A stretch of 64,000 nucleotides of DNA, from contig CALNXK010000015.1 in assembly GCA_942486035.1 (NCBI GenBank), forward strand, positions 726,001 to 790,000. Direction: 5' to 3'. The stretch comes from Porites lobata (lineage: Eukaryota > Cnidaria > Anthozoa > Scleractinia > Poritidae). Below are positions 1 to 11,394 of the stretch, in pieces. Position 1 is the stretch's first letter; each line of letters opens with the position of its first letter. The notes under the pieces were generated by a model. That model was not told where the DNA came from. It ran no database searches and saw only the letters and a list, made by a program, of their open reading frames with translations. Made by a program: the position numbers and the translations under genes.

Positions 1-685
1 ATACCGTTTTGTTTGTGAATGAAAGAGGCAAGTTGCAATTGTAATTGAACATACACGATTTCGTATTGATAACCCGCCCCTAGTTGTTAAACAAAGCTTA
101 GCAAGGTTTGCTACTTTTTTCACGGGTTATTTCTTATAGTTTAAGCGTATGATTAGGTAAAAAAAGCATTTTTTTGCGGTTTAGTTAGACTTAGCTTCTA
201 GCCAACATTGTTACGTTAAAATGGAAGTATTGGACTAATTCTTTGTGGGTGTTTTTGTTTTTTTGCATTTGCCAGAGGTTAACCTCTAACACCTGACAAG
301 AATCAAGGTAAGTGTTCTCTTTTTGGTATCCAAACGCAGACATGTGAATGGATAATACCAAAACGTAAACGGCGGGGAAAAAAGGATAAGATGACTATCG
401 CAATCTGAAGAAGAATTCTCTTGCTCACTTCAAAACAGTTTTCTTCTGGTGAGACGCGTTCCTAGGGGCTTTATCTGCTACATTGCTACTTTTAGGTAGG
501 TATAGTTCTTTGTGCGGGGAATTATTTTCTAACATACACAAACCTTTTAAGCCCTAAACATCTAAACTCCAATTCCCATAGACATTTTTCGAGAAATGAA
601 ACAAATAAAATCGTTCGAGGTCAAAGCTGACAACAGTACATCTAAATTATAGTTTTGAGGAGGAGCTGACACGGACCAGTTTAGA
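1..685. other. Upstream region of the WSC/aerolysin-like gene
   Basis: No coding exon is seen. A short stretch at 276-307 is bounded by a pyrimidine-rich tract ending in AG and by a strong donor (AAG followed by GTAAGT). It has stops in all three frames, so it could only be a non-coding leader exon of the gene that follows. No clear TATA box is visible just before the start codon at 686. Confidence 0.3.
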
Positions 686-3430
686 ATGCTGATAACGTAC
701 GCATTATGTTGGCTTCTTCTTGTTCAATGCGTGGATGGCCAAATGTAAGTTCTTAATTGTTCATGTGTACAAATCATTTCAAAGCTGTCTATTTCTATTC
801 TCATTAAAAGAATGGAATGGATGTGTAATAACTGAGTGCATATGTTTGTTTATCAGTGTTCACGTCAGGCTACAATTTCTCATTCTCAGTTCTTTTATTT
901 CTGTAAAATCAAAGAATGAATAAATTAGGAACGTATACAAGCAAGCAATGCATCGCACGCCAAAATAGATATCGAATTATTTACTCTTGAGTCTTCTTTG
1001 AAGAATCAAATATCTCTTCTATTCCATAAATTATGTACCAGACTGAGCTAATCAGTTGACAAGACTGGTGATGCATTATTGTAACCTGTCTTCCTTTGTT
1101 TTCCGCACCAATGATGTGGTTCACCCTAAGAAGTAGTACCTACTTCAATTTTTAATTTATTGTTTCACATTCGAAGATGAACAACTCTCGAAGAGTTTCG
1201 AGACTCAAACCATGAAAGGATGGCACCAATAATATAGGGGCTAATCCTGAACACACATGCAGAGAAATACGCCTTAAACCAATCGGAAGTTGAAAGGAAA
1301 ATAACTATTTATAGCTGGTTTTCATTAGCCAATCAAGAGTCAAAGATAAGGGTACATCGTGAGCACAGTTGATCCTTGAAGCCCCAAGAGTTCCTAAGTA
1401 CAAATGTCTCGTTTCCATACACCATCAGTTAGATGCACTTCAGTATGTACTATGGAACAGATTATCTCGTGTTTGCGTCCAAGTTTATACTATCAGGCGC
1501 CGTCCAGACGTATCCATTTTCGTTGAAAACGCAAAAGTTTTTTTTTCCTCCGTTTTTCAAAAATTGTCTTTCCACACGTAGAGTTTTTGTGTCGTTTTTG
1601 TCCGTCCAGATGTGTCCGTTTTCGTTTGAAAGCGCAAAAGCTTTTCCCGTTTTTGATAATTTATCCGTCCACACGTGGCGTTTTTGATACTGTTACATCA
1701 TCGTTTCAAAAAGCTCCGTTTTCAAGAATCTATACACGAAAACACGAAAACAGCGCTATCACACGTGAGCCCATCGCTTCCGAAAAGTTCCATTTTTTTA
1801 TAATACTCAGATATTTTGATCAAGACTGCCTTTTCCTCGTAATAATTTGACTGTATTCCTTCGCAGATGGAAACTCTTCGAAGGTTGTTACAGGATGACG
1901 CAAATACCGGAATCCTCAGTCCAGAAACTGGAAGATAGATTAAACAATAACGGGTGCATTAATTTCTGCCGTGACAAAGCGTTTCCTTTAGCAGCTACTT
2001 CCAACAAGCAATGTGTGTGTCTGAACAGTCTGCCAACAACATTGTTGGCTATTTCGACGGATGGAGATGCAGCTTCCGGTCCATCAAGTTCATGCAATAT
2101 TAAATGTCCGGGAGATGCTGGAGAGAGTTGTTTTAGAACCAGTTGCTGTGGTGGTCCGGAGCAAGCCTACAGTATATATGCCACGGGTGGTGAGTGGTGT
2201 ATTATTCAACTGAAATTACGCCTCGAAGATCGAGGCGAGTAGTCAAAAAGATTTCTGCCACCCTAAAAAAAGTTGTTCAGGAGGTAATGAGGGGTGAAGG
2301 TATCAATTTTCTCTTTATCGTAAGGAGCGAAGATATCGATATCATCACTTTTGCCATCGCTTTTTGCTCCTGGGCAATTTTAGACGAACTAAAACATTTA
2401 GGCCCATGGATCACGATCGTTAGTCTACGGCAGTGTGCGAGATCATTCTCGTCTTGATGATCTTCAGGTCACCTTCAGACATGGGTAGTAAACATTCGGA
2501 AAAAAAAAAGATCCAAGTATCGCCTCAGTTTTTGTAACTTGATCTATTTTGTGATCAATAGAACATGGGAGCGGGAATAATTTTCTCGTGTTCACCCCCC
2601 GTCCATCCCTCAGTAGTGTATCAGCTATACTTTACGATCTTTGATATTTTACCGAAAACTTGATTCTTGCAGTCTAGTCGAAGGTTGTTCGTGTTACATT
2701 TTCATGTCAGTGCTGGTTCTTGCCAACAGAGGTTGACTACTTGGGACAACTATTGAATCTTCTGGAGAAGCACAAAAACACCATTCAGACCAATGCACTT
2801 GGACTTCCAGAGGGAGGAAGATGTATGTACAGAAACTTGTGATCGAATCGATACAGTGATTACAATTGTTATCAAGACCGTTATTAAGTTAGTCAGAGAG
2901 CCACAGCCCTTAATCTGCTTCACCCCTCCACCCTCACCTCTCTACCAACTTATCCTAGTACTTTACCCCCCTAGTCAGCTTTTCCCTTCACCTCTTCAAC
3001 GATCTCAGTAAGCACCTCGTGCACTCTCCGCTTTCAAGCTCATGAACACTTTAATCCTCAAGTCGACAATCTAATTCTCCCAGCATTTTTAACTTCGACT
3101 GAGTGATTATTTCGGTAGAATTGATAGTCTGACCAGCTCATACCTAAGCAATGGAAGTGAAACGTTTGCAGTTGGTCAGGCGTGGCCTTGAGTAAGACGT
3201 GAAAGGTTAATGTTATGGTCCTTACTCCTCGGTGGTACAAAGGGGTTGATCTTTTAACACGATGTGGATAAAAATGTTTGATCCGGTTTAGCCAGGCCCT
3301 TTAATATATAACTCGCTGAAATAGCCTCAAATCATCACAAAACAAAAAGGAAGATACAACACTATGTAGTTACGTGCGATGCGCATATGCTCATTCAACT
3401 TGCGCTATATAAGTTTTTAATGAGTATTAA

Positions 3431-3468
<38 letters not shown>

Positions 3469-5278
3469 AGTTCGCATCTATCACAAAAAAAGTTTTACTT
3501 CATGCCTGTAGAATTTACCTGTTGAATTTCCATACATATCCTTGTAATGATGATAATACTCAAGGACGGTGACCCAAGACCTCGGGAGGGACTCCCCTAT
3601 GAAAGGGGCGGGGATGCTCGTCGCCTCGCTTAGGGGTGTAAATTTCAGATTTTGGTCTCGCTTAGGGTGTTCTGGGCAAAACACCATTATATTTAGCCGT
3701 AAAGGTCTCTTTTAGGGTTGCACTCGAAGAAATATTAAAAAATTATATATTTTCAATTCGTTTTATTTACTCGATTCATGTAATCAGAGTTTAAAATGAT
3801 CGCTTTTAGGGGTAAAAAAGGGTCGGGCCACGCCCAGAGTTGCCTCCTTTAGGGGTTTAATTCAAAGTTTCTGACGAGCATCCCCGCCCCTTTTATATGG
3901 GAGTCCCCCGGGGAGCGGGGTTAGCTGTAGCACAATCTCTTGGTAAGGGTTAATGGTATCAGGCTGTGCTCGTCAGGTATTATTTTCGTATTCTTATTCT
4001 TGTTATTTTATTTTTACAGTTTCATACTGGGTGGAATTCTACTCGCGAATGCCAAAAAATAAAGTGAAGCGATGCGCCTTTGTCTCAACTGTTGAAATAG
4101 AGAACTATCAAAGAGTTGACAAAGTGCAGAAGGGCTGCGGTGATTACACAACATCCACTGACGATCTCAAGCGAGTAGACTTCAATGTGATTTCAGTTAA
4201 AAAGGAAGCCAGCAAGCCTTACCCTACAAGAGAGACACCTCTTACCGGTGATTTTGACGTAGAATTGGACAACACTGGAGGATCCACTGAGAAATCATTC
4301 ACTAAGTCAAGAACAGTCGAGGCAACATCAAGCCAAACATACTCTGTCGAGTCGGGAACTTCAAGCAGTTTTACCGTCGGGGCTTCTGCGAGTGCAGGAT
4401 TTGAGTCACTTGGAGCTGAGTTTTCAGTTGAGCTTTCCACCGAGTACTCAACGTCAGGCTTCTACAACAGTGGATACCAGAAAACTTCACAAGAAAAAAT
4501 TACCACCGCTTTTCAGATTACGTCCAAGGTGCCTGCCGGAGTCAGAACGATCGCCCGCTTTTCCAAGCGCACCGAACCCCTCACATTAAAGTGGGGAGCC
4601 ACTATCCATGCAGAAGGGGAGATCAAACTGAGTTATACTTTTGGAAAGTTTGGTCATCCAATAAGGACAAACCAGACCGTCATAGTCTCTTTGTCGCAGG
4701 TAAGTGGTGGTAAGACCTCGCCATTGTTCTTCGAATCCGCCGAATTTCCGAACGCTGAGGAGGCAGGCTGACCAGCGTTATACTGAACCATAAATAATTA
4801 CAACATTAATCGATATTGCTGTGTCTGATAAATTAAAGGTAACTTCGCCGAAAACGATGCGAAACAAGAAAGATGCCAAGATCTTCTGCAAAGAGTGATT
4901 ATATTCACCGTGTAAGGAAAAAAAAAATAGAAAGACGAGACTGGTACGCGGTTAATGGTAGACGCTCTCAGTATAAGATTGATACTGAAAAACTTGTAGA
5001 AACGCCTGAAGTAAATGAAATTGCTTTTTTTTTAGGCAATACCTTCTCGGCAAACCGTTTTTTACACCATGGGGACGGTAAGAGCAGAGGCCAGGGTTGT
5101 TATAGGAGCGAAGATGGAGTCCTATGATGCGCAGGGGAACTTAATCGAATCAAAACCTGCGAGCTCATCGCAAGTCAGTGAAGTTCGAACCAGACGACAA
5201 AGAGACCCTGGTCATCGCCGTTCTTTCCGTAAGATGAATTCCAAGCACATGAAAAACGCACATGGTGGGGGATACTAA
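686..5278 (+). CDS. Secreted WSC-domain protein with aerolysin-like pore-forming module
   Basis: Four exons: 686-744, 1867-2189, 4020-4699 and 5036-5278, with GT/AG borders in matching phases (2, 1, 0). The product is 434 residues. Residues 1-19 form a hydrophobic signal peptide. Residues about 24-127 are a WSC domain, recognisable from the GCY start, paired cysteines (INFC, QCVC, CNIKC) and the CGG..AYSIY ending; the family is a putative carbohydrate binder. Residues about 150-415 resemble the aerolysin/ETX-MTX2 beta-pore-forming fold: long Ser/Thr-rich alternating strands (TYSVESGTSSSFTVGASASA region), a VPAGVRT turn and a glycine-rich strand near the end. By family the protein would be secreted, bind a glycan or membrane and oligomerise; defence, digestion or venom roles are all possible. 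The tail is basic (RTRRQR, KMNSKHMKN). No break is seen. The domain calls are by eye; the WSC call is firmer than the pore module. Confidence 0.8.
1490..1690. repeat. Dispersed repeat with CCGTCCANANGT motifs in intron 1
   Basis: Three spaced copies of a CCGTCCA(G/C)A(C/T)GT motif, each near runs resembling TTTTCGTTTGAAAACG, occur inside intron 1. The motif is close to the ends of the inverted-repeat element at 7391-7752, so this is probably a degraded relative. Confidence 0.5.
3427..3467. repeat. (TTA)n microsatellite
   Basis: An almost pure run of ATT/TTA triplets in intron 2. Confidence 0.95.
3581..3915. mobile_element. MITE-like inverted-repeat element in intron 2
   Basis: The left end (3588-3622) and right end (3873-3911) are inverted copies sharing GGGGCGGGGATGCTCGTC and GGGACTCCC. 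The 335 bp element has no coding capacity and interrupts intron 2 of the WSC/aerolysin-like gene. No clean target duplication was found. Confidence 0.7.
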
Positions 5279-5444
5279 ACATCTGAGATTTGGAGGAAAT
5301 AAGGTTCAAATTCTACAGCGCTAGCATCTTCAGTTATGTGTCCCAGGCATTGGCTGTAGCATATTTCTAGGTTTAAATTTATAGCTACAAGTTCTTGTTT
5401 GCATGAAGATATCATAACTACGTTGAAAAACTTGCGGCAGAGAT

Positions 5445-5450
5445 AATAAA
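5445..5450 (+). terminator. Polyadenylation signal AATAAA
   Basis: A canonical AATAAA lies about 170 bp after the stop codon of the WSC/aerolysin-like gene and is the first such hexamer downstream. Confidence 0.5.
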
Positions 5451-5521
5451 AAGACAAAAAAACAAACAATTGTTTTTTTTATGTGTGATATCATAACTTT
5501 CCCGGAATATTCACATTGGCA

Positions 5522-6145
5522 GAGTTTATACTAGAGACGAATTTGCCGTCTCAGACAGATAATCCGTCTCTAGTATAAATTCTATGCTACGACGAATTAT
5601 GGAGCAAAATTCGTTTGAGGCTGATTCGTCTGTTAGCACGTCTTGAAGACACTGGTAACAGACGGTAAATTCGTCTTAGACGGATGATCCGTCTCTAAAT
5701 TTATACCTAGACGGAACGTAGACGGTTTTTTGACGAAGTTTCCAGATGAGAGGGACTGGTTTCTATATTTTCGCAGTGTTTCCTGTTTCTCGCGTAAAAT
5801 ATCTAGACAAATTATTCGTCAAAACTCGTGGTCGGATTTATACTTAGACGAATTATCCGTTTGGGCCCGGTTCCTGGAAAGATGATTAAGTTTAACCCAA
5901 GATTAAACCAAATTTTAAGAAGGGTTTTCTCGTCTAAGAACATGTAACTCAAGCTTTCAAAATACTGTTGAGTCTCTACTCTGAGATACAGTAATGAAAA
6001 CACAAATTGTTACTCCAAGCAATGCGTAGGAAGGTAAATACAAAAAGAGCAACAAAATTTTTCATCCTGGATTAACGCCAATCGGCCTTTCGGGAACCGG
6101 GCCCTGACGGATAATTCTTTCTAGTTCGTCTCTAGTATAAATTCG
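5522..6145. mobile_element. Inverted-repeat element with a second element nested inside
   Basis: The ends are inverted copies of TTTATACTAGAGACGAA. The interior is filled with short GACGGATAATCCGTCT-like motifs. At 5873-6104 a second element with inverted ends GGGCCCGGTTCC is nested in it. Neither codes for a protein. Confidence 0.6.
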
Positions 6146-6164
6146 GCCCTTGAGGCCCAGCAGT

Positions 6165-7365
6165 TAGATCAGTATTACACCTTTTCTCTTCATTAACAGA
6201 AAATGAATTTTCATTTTCATTTACAGACATTCAATAACATGTATGGGATTTCAATTTCGCGAAGAAATTTTAGTAGTCCTTAATTGCTTCATTGGTGAGG
6301 AGAACGTGTGAAGTGACGTTCAATAGCACTATTTTGGGATTATTATTTTCACGTTGTCGATGGTCTACAGCGAGTAAGGAAAATCAACACCACATATTGC
6401 AACGTCGTTTACATTTAGAGAATTTCATTCATATAATTACACCTTTTGCCCTTCATTAACAGAAAATAAATTTTCATTTACATTTTACATTTTAAGGAAT
6501 CCATTTTTGCGAATTCCAAGAAATTTTCATTTTAGTTATTCGTTGCTTCATTAAGGAAAACGTGTGAAGGGCACATTAAGTAGCATTGTTTTGAGATTTC
6601 CATTTTCAAGTTGTGGATAGTCTATAGCGTCTTCAGAAAATGAATAAAGTGTATTGCAGTATCGTTCACATTTAGAGAATTTCATTAAAAACAATCGCAT
6701 TATTTTACTGTTGTTGCCATCGTGATTATATTTGTATGATATGTAATTTGCAAGTGTACAGCTAGCGCACTGACCTCCCAGTCACACCTATCACTATCCA
6801 CCGTTGCGACGTTCTCTGTAACATAGTCACAGGTTTTGTTCATGTACACTGTGCACCTTCGTCTCTAAGGCTTCTTCGAGCCAATCGATTTCTTTCAGTA
6901 ACGTGTCTACAAATGCGGCTAAAGGTACATAACGTTTTCGTTTTACGTACATCTGCAGTGCATGCTTACCTGTTTGGCGTTTTTCTTCGTTCAAAATACA
7001 CTAAAGCACGATATTATAACGGCAAGTATTGTAAATGAAATTCCCTAATTGTAAACGATGTTGCAATACTTGTTACTGATTTTGGAAAGACACTATTCCT
7101 GGCTTGCAACCACGGGACAAGGCGGTCATGTTGGTGGTATGTTGGTCTTTACATGAAGATAGGGATTAGTTCCCAGAGGAGAGAAATGCTTTTGTTCGTC
7201 ACCAACATAGCCGCCGTGACGTCACGTGCAAACTAGCAATAGCTTATTCACAAAATAAACATGAAATTCCCAAAACGTCATTGAATGTCACGTCACACCT
7301 TTTCCTCACTAATGAAGCAACGTATATTAAAAGTAAAATGACACTTCCTTCACGAAAATTTTTTC
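6165..7365. mobile_element. 1.2 kb inverted-repeat element, non-coding
   Basis: Segments at 6285-6330 and 6400-6440 return in inverted orientation at about 7265-7320 and 7025-7070. The left half also contains a direct duplication of about 250 bp (6170-6440 against 6435-6690). No open frame of note. Confidence 0.5.
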
Positions 7366-7390
7366 AGGGTCATACCGCACAGATGAATGA

Positions 7391-7752
7391 GCCCATCCAC
7401 ACGTACCTGGTGAATTAGGCATAGGAATCCGCAAATTTTTTTCCCGCTCCCCAGCGTGGAAATTTTTGAATACGCTATGAATCCGGAATGGTGTGGACCC
7501 TAAATCAGGATATATTTTTATCCGGTGATGTCACAAGATCAAGCCCAGTTCTTTACCGTGAAAACTGTGTTCAAGATTGCAACATCGACCCATGCTCTGT
7601 CGCCAATATTCCTAGAGGAGTCCTGGAGTGAATCCGGATACGAGTCGGATCAAATTCGATTTGAATACGGATACGTGTGGGCGTGGAATTTGTGACTCCG
7701 GAAAGAAAAATTTGCTGATTGAAAATTTCCGGATACGTGTGGACGGGGCCTT
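7391..7752. mobile_element. MITE-like element ending in CCACACGTA
   Basis: The left end reads CCCATCCACACGTACC; the right end is its inverted partner, GGATACGTGTGGACGGGG. Inside are several GGATACG and TCCGGA repeats. It is related to the degraded copy at 1490-1690. Confidence 0.6.
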
Positions 7753-9567
7753 AATCAGAAATTGAGAGTGAAACTGGTTAAGGCCAGAAAGTCCTGTTCA
7801 CTCTGATTCAAGCATCAGAAGCATTCACGGTATTTATTTTTTCTTTACCTATTTGATCTTACATATTTGTTGTTGTTGTTGTTGCTGCTGTTGACCAAAT
7901 AGATGAGACATTTACAGCGACAGCTCCCTTGTTAATAGTCCATAAAATCAATAAAAGTGAACTTTTCGGTTGCTAGACATTAACTTTTTAACATTAAGTG
8001 ATGAACTAACGTCCCTAGACTGGTCATAAAGAACAAGGGGGGTGCGTGTGTGGGTGGGGGGAGGGGCGGTGGTGTTAGGGAATTATTATTACAAATTGAG
8101 GTTTTATGTGACCCACCCTAATTTTGGAGAATAGTGCATGACCCACCCTTATTTTCACGTAAAAAATATATTTCAACAGTCTACCCTCCTCCCACCTAAA
8201 ATTTATTGCCAATCCCTAATACAGTAGAATGCTATGCATAAATTTGTCAGAGCATGATACATGCATATCCTCCGGTATTTCATAATGTAATCATTTAAGT
8301 TATGGGAAATGATATTGTGTACAAAACACCTCTGTATGAGAAGTAGTCAGTCCGAGTCTACAAAAAAATGCCTTGATCGATAGGTTGTTGCATGTCTCAT
8401 GCGAAGCGACGTCATTTCGTTCCAGTGGGAGAAAATCCAATCGAGCCACCGTAAAGGAGCCAGGTGTGGAAGAGGTCACTTGTAGACTCTAAGCCCCTAT
8501 AAATGTGTATAGTTTATACTGCACTGTGCTTTTGTTTCATTTAATAAGATTGAACGACGAACGACTTCCTTCTGAAAAGTAGAAAGACTTGCTTGAACAG
8601 AGGGGGCGCGGTTTGAGCGGGGGTAAGGATTCTCCGCTCCCTAACTCCCGACTTTATCCTTTCGCTTTCTGGTCCTTTATTGCCCACTCTAATAATCAGT
8701 CTCCTAGAGGAGAGAGTCTGGCTAAAGGGTACACGCTTTTCGTATCTGAAACTTCACCGCCCTGGTCTACCAAGGAGGACAGTAATGCTGTAGAAGACCA
8801 CTCTGCGAGAGTTGATGCCATGAGATAAGAGGCTTTATTTGCTTAGAGCTAAAAAGATACCGAAACTAACTGGTTCAAATTACATACAGGTTAAAAACAA
8901 AAAATAGTAAAATAAATACTGTAAATGCTCTTTAAGGATAGAGGTACCAAAATGTAACCACTCGTACAAAAACAGTCGGTTACATAAATCTAACATAAAA
9001 ACTTTCTCAAACAGATTGTCCAAGATAAAAAAGTTTAAGGAGCACTGTCATGGAAATTCTTGCCATTTATACGTAACATTTATGAGTGAATAGTTTTTCT
9101 CTTGCAGGGGTGTCGCTGGCAACACCAAGCTATAGTTTTTAAGTGAATCAATAAAGGAGAGCAAACCGTTTTACAAACATCAATTTGTCCAAGACACGAT
9201 AACCGACTCGAAAGCATTAGCCTGACCTCCTAAAGTTGTGATTTTTTTCCTTGCCTTCGTTCATGTCGAAGGACAACCATGAAAATTTGAATTGCACTTA
9301 AAGAACGTCTCAACAAAACAAGAAAATTTATATAATGTTTTCAGTGTTGCAACTACATCTTTGGGTATATCGTGACAGTGCCCCCTATTAAAGTAAAATG
9401 CCCGAAATACAAAACAATGCCTACGAAAAGTAATGGATAAGAATGATTATCAACTACCAGCTACAATTACAGTTACAATTTTCATCTAATGAACACTACT
9501 CCGTAAACGCTTACGAACAATAAGGCATGAGTTATACTCAATACGATCTCCTTGAATTGACGCCTAA
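7753..9567. other. Intergenic, low-complexity stretches, no gene seen
   Basis: Contains a TTG/CTG triplet run near 7870-7900 and a G-rich tract near 8038-8075. At 8101-8165 the phrase GACCCACCCT.ATTTT occurs twice. An open frame at 8589-8828 has no recognisable domain and no intron signals, and is not called. A weak TATA-like CTATAAAT lies at 8497. Confidence 0.5.
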
Positions 9568-9701
9568 GACCCTGTTTACATGGAGTGGGGGACCCTGGTT
9601 TAGTGGGGTAGGTTTCTTTTGTTTTGTGTCCCCCAGAGCGTGAAAACTAAAAGAAACCAACCCCACTAGACCGGGGTCCCCCACTCCATGTAAACAGGGT
9701 C
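9568..9701. mobile_element. Foldback MITE with TAA target duplication
   Basis: Two arms of about 50 bp, starting GACCCTGTTTACATGGAGTG, form a hairpin around a short loop. TAA flanks it on both sides (9565-9567 and 9702-9704). Such duplications are typical of PIF/Harbinger-type elements; the family assignment is an inference. Confidence 0.75.
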
Positions 9702-9918
9702 TAAGTCACGTTCAAAAATACATTAATAATTCATAAAGAAAAAACAAAAGAAATTAATGTTTAATGAGTGTCCTTTATATCTGACAAAGACAGGGCTAAA
9801 CGTTACGTCCAGCTTTTTAGACCAAAATAATCCCAAATCTAAATGTTAGTGCAAGAATGAATTCATTTATATCAGAGATTTTGAAGCCGTTCAAAACCGT
9901 CGTAGTCGTGTATTATTA

Positions 9919-10241
9919 GGGAGCTTTAGCATCGACGACGACAACGGCAGCGAAAACGTCAGTTTTAAAATGAATTCGGGTTTTTTCAATCTTTGTCGCG
10001 TTCATTCCAGTTTGCTGAAAATGGCAAGTGTAGGCGAATTTCCCTGGAGTTGATTTCTTGAGGACCGCACTCAAGTTTAGAGAGCGAAAAAGAGATTCGT
10101 CGTCGCTTGTTTACGTCCTCCATAAAACTTGCAATTAGGCATTTTCACGTCGTAGTCATGCACGTGCAAAGTTGTTGTTTTGCGTAATAAACATATTGCT
10201 TTTTTGACGTTCTCGTTGCCGTCGTCGTCGCTAAAGCTCCC
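9919..10241. mobile_element. MITE with GGGAGCTTTAGC ends and TATTA target duplication
   Basis: Inverted ends GGGAGCTTTAGC followed by CGACGACG-rich sequence. TATTA is duplicated on both sides (9914-9918 and 10242-10246). Fragments of the same end sequence occur at 14665-14683 and 19075-19093. Confidence 0.75.
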
Positions 10242-10814
10242 TATTAGGTTTAAAAACTCGAGGCGAAATAGACTGCTGTTCGTTTTTTAAACAGCACTTA
10301 AAACAACTAATTGAAAGCTTAAGGTATTGCTACTCTCGCATTTTGATTTAAATACTCCTGGTGTACAGAGCTTGATGCTTTTTTCATATTGATAGATCTT
10401 CTTTAACAGTTTGCTTATTTCTTTTAGTCGCCTTCACTCTTTTCCAAGTTGCTACGGATTAAGATCTACCACTTAAAATTTCTGACAAATCTAACAACTT
10501 AATTCTTATTTTATTCTGTTTGTTTTTTTTTCTTTTTCACTGGTATCAAAAACGTTTGGTCCTAGCCAAAGGGCTAGTTCCTGATATGTTAACGCCATGT
10601 TTTAAAATTACCTTGCAAGCATGACCAGGTAGTCGAACCCTACATCTATAAAAAGATATTGTTTCTTTATCTATTAATTAATCGAATTATTTGTTTTAAT
10701 TAATTTATTCTTTTATTTATTGGCAAGGGTGACGTTATATATGCGTTACGTCTCCTTTCACGTTATGTTTACTGTGTGCAAAGATAAAAAAATAAAAGCA
10801 AACAAAAAAAGTCT

Positions 10815-11201
10815 TACCTTATTACATGAAATTTTCGCGACATGTTAATTTCGCGATGTAAAAACTTTTGCGAAATTAAAGTGAGGCGAATAAGTGTCGC
10901 TAACATAACATGACGCGAAAATTTTTAAAAGTGACTTACATGTTAATGTTGACATATAGTCCTGCCGTTGCGTGTTTGTTAATTTCTATGTTATTGTACC
11001 TTTGATAAAGTCGGTTTACTAAATTCAAGGACATGTTAAAGTAACATTGCCAAGGAAATAAATTGTGTTACTCAAAAACGCGAAGTTTAAGTGATTCAAA
11101 AGACAAAATTTTCTCAAAGTCGCGTAATTTGAGTGTCGCGAAATATGCGCACCTCAAAATCGCGAAATAAACGTGTCGCGAAAATTTCATGTGATATGGT
11201 A
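10815..11201. mobile_element. MITE with TACATGAAATTTTCGCGAC ends
   Basis: Inverted ends of at least 27 bp, TACC(T/A)TAT(T/C)ACATG and so on. The interior is studded with TTTCGCGA and TGTCGCG motifs. It lies just downstream of the FAM111-like gene's stop codon and may fall in that gene's 3' flank. Confidence 0.7.
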
Positions 11202-11394
11202 CCCTACATTACATAATCTTACAAGTATTAGGTTTCAGAAGACGAATTCACTTGTAACTGGTCGTGCAATTTTCGCATACGCGACGAAAGTTTTGAGTCA
11301 AATAACTGTTTTCTTCTTTCATAATCTAAACTAAAGGCTAATGTTGTCATTAGCATTAAGAAATCAATCAACTTTTTACATGAATGTCTATTGT

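Noticed and set aside
8589..8828. 79-codon plus-strand frame, possibly part of an LTR or small gene
   Set aside because: No domain, no paired terminal repeat found in the window, and no splice signals.
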